A DNA stretch of 64,000 nt, taken from assembly GCF_900109165.1 (NCBI RefSeq), contig NZ_FNZF01000001.1, positions 673,376 through 737,375 of the forward strand. The letters are read 5' to 3'. The notes under the pieces were generated by a model. It worked only from the letters and a program-made list of their open reading frames with translations. It was not told the origin of the DNA and made no database searches. Positions 60,187-64,000 of this stretch are shown piece by piece (positions within the stretch are counted from its first letter, which is position 1; every line of letters starts with the position of its first letter). This DNA comes from Bhargavaea ginsengi (lineage in GTDB: Bacteria; Bacillota; Bacilli; Bacillales_A; Planococcaceae). The position numbers were made by a program, and so were the translations under genes.

Positions 60187-60230
60187 ACAGACTGTAGTCT
60201 TTATAGATAAGATGACAGACCGCAGTCTGT
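60187..60230. promoter_or_regulatory. Two TetR-type operators ACAGAC-N4-GTCTGT
   Basis: ACAGAC-TGTA-GTCTTT (60187-60202) and ACAGAC-CGCA-GTCTGT (60215-60230, perfect halves), centres 28 bp apart, in the divergent region between atoE and the TetR gene. Position and palindromic form fit binding by the TetR protein on both sides. Confidence 0.75.
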
Positions 60231-60272
60231 TTGTCAATCGCATTTTATCAATATTCTGAAAGGTAAGATGAT

Positions 60273-60866
60273 ATGAATCTTCGTCAGAAACGCGGTCAGG
60301 AAACGAAGCGGAGGATCATTGAGACTGCCATCGCCCTCTTCCACGAACGCGGCTTCAACAATGTCACAGTCGACGAGATCGTGGCAGTGACCAACACTTC
60401 AAAAGGCGCCTTCTACAATCACTTCACGAGCAAACACGAAGTCTTCGCCGAGCAGTTCAAGCAGATCGACCAGTTCTACGTCGAGCATCTGGTGCCTAGA
60501 TTGGACGCGGATCAATCCATCATGGAGCGGCTGATCCTCTTCCTCGAGCTCCAGATGACCTATATCCAGGACGAACTCGGCTGGGACGTCACCCGCACAA
60601 TCTACGAACAGGAACTCAGCACGGAACGATCTTCGTACTTCCTCGACCCCGATAGGCCGCTGTACGATATTCTGATTGGCCTCTGCCAGGAAGGAATTGA
60701 AAAGGGAGAATTCAAAGCTGGCTACTCCGCCCATGACATTGTGACGGTGCTGATTCACGGAATGCGCGGCGTGCTGTACAACTGGAGCCTGAACCGCGGG
60801 AAGATTTCGCTTGTGAATGAGCAGCGGATGGTGTTCAGGGCGTTGTTGGATGGGTTGAGGGCTTAA
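60273..60866 (+). CDS. TetR-family transcriptional repressor
   Basis: 197 residues. N-terminal helix-turn-helix (about 10-57: KRRIIETAIALFHERGFNNV, TSKGAFYNHFTSK) and an all-helical ligand domain. It resembles FadR/AcrR-type repressors that bind acyl-CoA or small hydrophobic effectors. ATG 60273 has GAAAGG. Divergent from the atoE-ligase-AacS operon and next to two palindromes, so it should control that operon and itself. Inducer unknown; acetoacetyl-CoA or an acyl-CoA is a guess. Confidence 0.92.
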   Translation: MNLRQKRGQETKRRIIETAIALFHERGFNNVTVDEIVAVTNTSKGAFYNHFTSKHEVFAEQFKQIDQFYVEHLVPRLDADQSIMERLILFLELQMTYIQDELGWDVTRTIYEQELSTERSSYFLDPDRPLYDILIGLCQEGIEKGEFKAGYSAHDIVTVLIHGMRGVLYNWSLNRGKISLVNEQRMVFRALLDGLRA

Positions 60867-60883
60867 ACCGAATCACTGTTAGG

Positions 60884-60910
60884 AAAAACAGCCACGTCGC
60901 TGTTTTTTCT
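60884..60910 (+). terminator. Terminator of the TetR gene
   Basis: AAAAACAGC / GCTGTTTTTT with a 6-base loop and T-rich tail. Confidence 0.9.
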
Positions 60911-60937
60911 TTTTCCCAAAAAACTTCAACTCTCCTA

Positions 60938-60967
60938 TTGACACCCCACGACCAACTCGCTTATCAT
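60938..60967 (+). promoter_or_regulatory. SigA promoter of the GntR/FAH/monooxygenase operon
   Basis: TTGACA (60938-60943), 18-bp spacer, TATCAT (60962-60967); start near 60974. Confidence 0.65.
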
Positions 60968-60973
60968 ACGATT

Positions 60974-61010
60974 AAATAATATTTATCTGAAAAGATAGTA
61001 AATATTATTT
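60974..61010 (+). promoter_or_regulatory. 37-bp palindrome at the transcription start
   Basis: Arms AAATAATATTTA (60974-60985) and TAAATATTATTT (60999-61010) are perfectly complementary, with TATCT/AGATA extending inward. It covers +1 to about +37, so it could be the GntR operator or an RNA 5' hairpin. Confidence 0.6.
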
Positions 61011-61074
61011 TATTCATGATTGCTTCTTGGAGGCGATATACTGGTTACGACTATACAGACTGTAGGTGATTAAG

Positions 61075-61806
61075 ATGCGGGTTAAAAGTCGGAGCGAGGA
61101 AGTCGTCAATGCGATCGGAAAAGACATCGTGAACGGAGTCATCTCCCCGGGAGAGCGTCTTCCCAAAGTGGAGGAACTCAGCGAGGATTACGGAGTGAGC
61201 CGGACGGTGATGCGGGAGGCGCTGCAGGGATTGGCTGCCCGGAAGATCATCCGTGCCAATCAGCGCTCAGGCACCGTCGTACTTCCGCGTAATGAATGGC
61301 AGCTCTGGGACTTGAGTGTCATGTCGTGGCTGAGCGAGTCCGAACAGCGAAATGAAAAGTTTCTACTCGACCTTACTGAAGTCAGATTGGGGCTGGAACC
61401 CGATGCGGCTGCACTGGCAGCCAAAAATGCGACGGAAGAAGAGAAAGCCAAAATCACCGCATGCTTCGAGCGCCTGGAACAGACACTGGACGATCCGAAG
61501 GCCTGGGCAGCGGCGGACTATGACTTCCACTTGAGCATCATTGAGGCGACTAACAATCAGCTGATGGCGGGCTTGCTGAAACTGTTGCACAAAGGCCTGA
61601 TCCTGAGCCGTGAAAAAACGGTCACCTCCTTGAACGAGCACACCGAACTGCAGCAGGAACAGCCGACTACCGAGATCCTGAACCGGCACCGAAACCTTTA
61701 TGAAGCGGTGATCTCAGGCGATGCCGAACAAGCAAAATCCGTAATGACCGACATGATTCTGAGGGTGCGGCAGCTGATTGAAGCAACACAAGAACAGCAA
61801 ATCTGA
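61075..61806 (+). CDS. GntR-family regulator (FadR/FCD subfamily)
   Basis: 243 residues from ATG 61075; a GTG nine bases upstream is possible. The winged helix covers about 3-70 (VISPGERLPKVEELSEDYGV, SRTVMREALQGLAA). The FCD effector domain runs about 90-225, with the metal/carboxylate ligand pattern Asp-x4-His (DYDFHLSI) and two later His (NRHRNLY and others). FCD regulators respond to organic acids. First gene of a cluster with the FAH hydrolase and flavin monooxygenase, so probably a local repressor induced by an aromatic acid. Confidence 0.92.
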   Translation: MRVKSRSEEVVNAIGKDIVNGVISPGERLPKVEELSEDYGVSRTVMREALQGLAARKIIRANQRSGTVVLPRNEWQLWDLSVMSWLSESEQRNEKFLLDLTEVRLGLEPDAAALAAKNATEEEKAKITACFERLEQTLDDPKAWAAADYDFHLSIIEATNNQLMAGLLKLLHKGLILSREKTVTSLNEHTELQQEQPTTEILNRHRNLYEAVISGDAEQAKSVMTDMILRVRQLIEATQEQQI

Positions 61807-61820
61807 AGGGAGTTTTGAAG

Positions 61821-62804
61821 ATGGGGATTAAACTGGTACGTTTTGAACATCAGGGGACAAACAAATGGGGCGTCGTTGACGGGGAGAACGTAAAGGTTCT
61901 GAACAACAGCTCCAAAACGCTTGCCAAATTCCTTGAGAATGGACAAGCAGAAGCAAGAGACGTGCTTAACAACGATACGCTCCAAACAGTAGCACTTTCC
62001 GAAGTCACCCTCCTGAGCCCGGTCACCAAGCCGGCGAAAATCGTCTGCCAAGGGGCCAACTACTCCACGCACCGCGCTGAAGCCGGCATGGAAGCCAAGC
62101 GCCCGCCGTTCAACATGATTTTCGGCAAGGCGAACAGCTCCCTCACCGGTGCCTATGACACAGTTGTGAGCCCTGAACACGTCAAGCTCCTCGATTATGA
62201 AATCGAACTCGGACTCGTGATCGGCAAGGACATTACGGAAGAAACGGCAGTCACAGACGACAACCTTCATGAATATTTGGCAGGACTCGTCGTGGCCAAC
62301 GATATTTCCGCGAGGGACGTCCAGCTTGTCCAGGGACAGTGGCTTAAAGGCAAAAGCTACCGCACGTTCTGCCCTACCGGCCCCTACCTTTACCTGCTGG
62401 ACAAGGAAGACATTCCGAACATCCACAACCTTGAGCTCAAACTTTGGGTGAATGACGAGATCCGCCAGGAAGCCAACACGGAACAGCTGCTGTTCAAGCC
62501 GGCCGAAACGATTGCTGAACTGTCCGGCGTCATGGACTTTGATAAAGGCGATATGATCCTTTCCGGTACAACCGGCGGCGTGGCGCTTAACCTGACTCCT
62601 GAGCTGCTGGCCACCGTCTCCAATCCGACCATCGATGCCAACCAACGTCTGGAAGTGCTCATTGAAGCCCAAAGCAAAAGCAACCGTTATCTGAAAGACG
62701 GCGATGTGATCCGCACAAGCATCAAGAGCGCAGACGGGACAATCGATCTCGGCGAACAGAAAAACAAGGTACAGGCACCCGCTCTCGTCTCTTCCAAGGC
62801 TTAA
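61821..62804 (+). CDS. Fumarylacetoacetate hydrolase (FAH) family protein
   Basis: 327 residues from ATG 61821, 8 nt after GAAGGGAG; TTG 61815 is too close. The FAH fold is clear: ANYSTHRAEAGMEAKRPPF, metal-binding Glu residues in DYEIELGLVIGKD, Asp in VVANDISARDVQ, and SGTTGGVAL near the end. Members hydrolyse fumarylacetoacetate, fumarylpyruvate or acylpyruvates, or decarboxylate and isomerise meta-cleavage products. Together with the following aromatic hydroxylase it belongs to a ring-degradation path distinct from the catechol genes at the left end. Confidence 0.92.
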   Translation: MGIKLVRFEHQGTNKWGVVDGENVKVLNNSSKTLAKFLENGQAEARDVLNNDTLQTVALSEVTLLSPVTKPAKIVCQGANYSTHRAEAGMEAKRPPFNMIFGKANSSLTGAYDTVVSPEHVKLLDYEIELGLVIGKDITEETAVTDDNLHEYLAGLVVANDISARDVQLVQGQWLKGKSYRTFCPTGPYLYLLDKEDIPNIHNLELKLWVNDEIRQEANTEQLLFKPAETIAELSGVMDFDKGDMILSGTTGGVALNLTPELLATVSNPTIDANQRLEVLIEAQSKSNRYLKDGDVIRTSIKSADGTIDLGEQKNKVQAPALVSSKA

Positions 62805-62874
62805 ATCAATGGGGTGCCCTGCACCCACGGCCAAATTGTATGCGCTTGCACTCATATGAAGATGGAGGTTAAAC

Positions 62875-64000
62875 ATGACGAATACACACGCTTATGACGT
62901 GATCGTGATCGGCTATGGCCCGGTCGGCAAAATGGTTTCCGCCCTGCTTGGGCAGAAAGGCTGGAAAGTCGGTGTTTTCGAACGGCATGACCGTCCCTAT
63001 GGGCTGCCCCGGGCGGTGAAATATGATCACGAAATTACTCGCCTGCTTCAGAAAATCTGCCCTGTCGAGGACATTCAGAGGATTTCAGTAAAGGTGCCTG
63101 ACAACTACGTCTGGTGCAACGCAGACCGGGTTCCCCTCCTCGAAATCGACTGGTCGCAGGACGGCATATCCGGCTGGCCGGCTGACATGCTGTTCAACCA
63201 GGCCGAACTGGAAACGATCATGAATGAAGCCTGTGAAAGCCTACCTTCAGTTAATATCAATCTCGGCTACAACGCGATTCATCTCGATGAGCACGAAGAT
63301 CAGGTCAACGTCTTGTTCAAGTCCATCAACGGTGAAGTGATCAATACGGCCGCCAAGTATGTCATCGGCTGTGATGGCGCGAACAGTTTTGTCCGTGACA
63401 ACATGGAGCACACCATCACCGATCTCGGATTCTACAATGACTTCCTCATCGTGGACATCATCCCGACAGAAGATATGGAATTCAACCCGATGAACCTGCA
63501 GGTCTGCGATCCGAAGCGGCCGACCACCTGTGTGTCCGGCGGTCCCGGCAGGAGGCGCTGGGAATTCATGCTCCTTCCCGGCGAAACCAAGGAAGAGTTC
63601 AAAAGCGAAGAGGTCGCATGGGATCTCCTGAAGTCGTGGGGCATCCATCCCGGAAATGCAAAGATGGAACGCCATGCGGTCTATACATTCAAGGCCAAGT
63701 GGGTCGACCAATGGCGTAAAAACCGGCTGTTTCTGGCCGGAGACGCCGCTCACCTCACCCCGCCTTTCATGGGACAGGGCATGTCATCCGGCATCCGGGA
63801 CGCCGCCAATCTGGCCTGGAAGATGGATCTCCTTCTGAAAGGCGTCACTGATGACTCGATTCTGGATTCCTACACGGAAGAGCGGAAGCCCCATATGGAA
63901 AAGCTGATCGAGGCTGCCATTTACCTCGGGAAAATCATTTGCACCACAGACGTGGAACGCGCAAAACAGCGGGATGAACAGTTCCTGAGCGGAAACTTCC
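62875..64000 (+). CDS. FAD-dependent aromatic monooxygenase, MhpA-like (3' end outside window)
   Basis: 375 codons visible from ATG 62875, behind GATGGAGG. A PHBH-fold flavoprotein: N-terminal FAD motif VIVIGYGPVGKM, the Asp/Gly motif VIGCDGANSFVRD (about 165) and GDAAHLTPPFMGQGMSSGIRD (about 290), which binds FAD ribitol. The pattern is that of 3-(3-hydroxyphenyl)propionate hydroxylase and relatives, which add an ortho OH using NAD(P)H and O2. The acid used here is unknown. It follows the FAH gene by 70 bp in the same direction. The rest of the pathway, probably a ring-cleavage dioxygenase, should lie to the right. Confidence 0.9.
   Translation, partial: MTNTHAYDVIVIGYGPVGKMVSALLGQKGWKVGVFERHDRPYGLPRAVKYDHEITRLLQKICPVEDIQRISVKVPDNYVWCNADRVPLLEIDWSQDGISGWPADMLFNQAELETIMNEACESLPSVNINLGYNAIHLDEHEDQVNVLFKSINGEVINTAAKYVIGCDGANSFVRDNMEHTITDLGFYNDFLIVDIIPTEDMEFNPMNLQVCDPKRPTTCVSGGPGRRRWEFMLLPGETKEEFKSEEVAWDLLKSWGIHPGNAKMERHAVYTFKAKWVDQWRKNRLFLAGDAAHLTPPFMGQGMSSGIRDAANLAWKMDLLLKGVTDDSILDSYTEERKPHMEKLIEAAIYLGKIICTTDVERAKQRDEQFLSGNF

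Noticed and set aside
60187-60230. ACAGAC palindromes considered as a transcription terminator
   Set aside because: There is no U tract and they lie in a divergent promoter region, so operators are the better reading.
61698-62876. Minus-strand open frame covering the FAH gene (392 codons)
   Set aside because: Antisense shadow; the plus strand has the FAH fold, ribosome site and operon continuity.
1-64000. Search for tRNA, rRNA, insertion sequences, integrases and phage genes
   Set aside because: None could be recognised on either strand.

Overview
The window reads as a chromosomal segment of a Gram-positive Bacillales bacterium. The evidence is strong AGGAGG-type ribosome binding sites, frequent TTG and GTG starts, CcpA-type cre boxes, a NamZ/NagZ/AmiE muropeptide-recycling set as in Bacillus subtilis, and a PatA-like aminotransferase. 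Base composition is higher in GC than B. subtilis. A soil or sediment member of the Planococcaceae/Caryophanaceae or a relative is my guess; the family is inference. There are no rRNA or tRNA genes, no insertion sequences, no phage genes and no CRISPR array. The segment is almost entirely a catabolic and transport archipelago.

Layout. 1-4 kb: ortho-cleavage aromatic genes (CoA transferase, CMD-family protein, alpha/beta hydrolase, catechol dioxygenase) with a divergent IclR regulator and a repeated TGTAC-N7-GTACA operator. 4-5.6 kb: small hypothetical genes and a diguanylate cyclase. 6-11 kb: namZ-nagZ-amiE cell-wall recycling operon. 11-14.5 kb: cupin plus TRAP transporter, with a divergent patA-like aminotransferase. 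16-18.7 kb: membrane transporter plus amidohydrolase. 18.8-23.3 kb: YfcC carrier, M20 peptidase, signal-less beta-lactamase-fold protein, DUF1643 protein and a frameshifted small gene. 23.5-33 kb: nine-gene operon with two enoyl-CoA hydratases, acyl-CoA dehydrogenase, hydroxyacyl-CoA dehydrogenase, CoA ligase, complete TRAP transporter and thiolase, behind a -24/-12 promoter. 33-36 kb: its probable PAS/AAA+ activator and rpoN. 36-37.5 kb: MFS efflux gene with an attenuator-like leader. 37.6-44.7 kb: TctCBA plus a DASS permease and a CitAB-type two-component system. 44.9-51.3 kb: M20 amidohydrolase, then kdgT/DUF1537 kinase/pdxA2 with a degenerate PrpR-type regulator. 51.5-55 kb: degradative HMG-CoA reductase operon with a TctA-like permease. 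55.2-60.1 kb: acetoacetyl-CoA synthetase, acyl-CoA ligase and AtoE, with a TetR regulator. 61-64 kb: GntR regulator, FAH-family hydrolase and an MhpA-like flavin monooxygenase cut by the window end.

Taken together, each module pairs a carboxylate importer with activation or ring-cleavage enzymes and its own regulator, and most converge on acetyl-CoA or succinyl-CoA. Recurrent cre-like boxes suggest that carbon catabolite repression ties them together. The most interesting points are the sigma-54 beta-oxidation/TRAP island sitting beside rpoN, the apparent mevalonate-to-acetoacetate catabolic block, a family of intergenic repeats with an exact 21-bp period, and the efflux leader.
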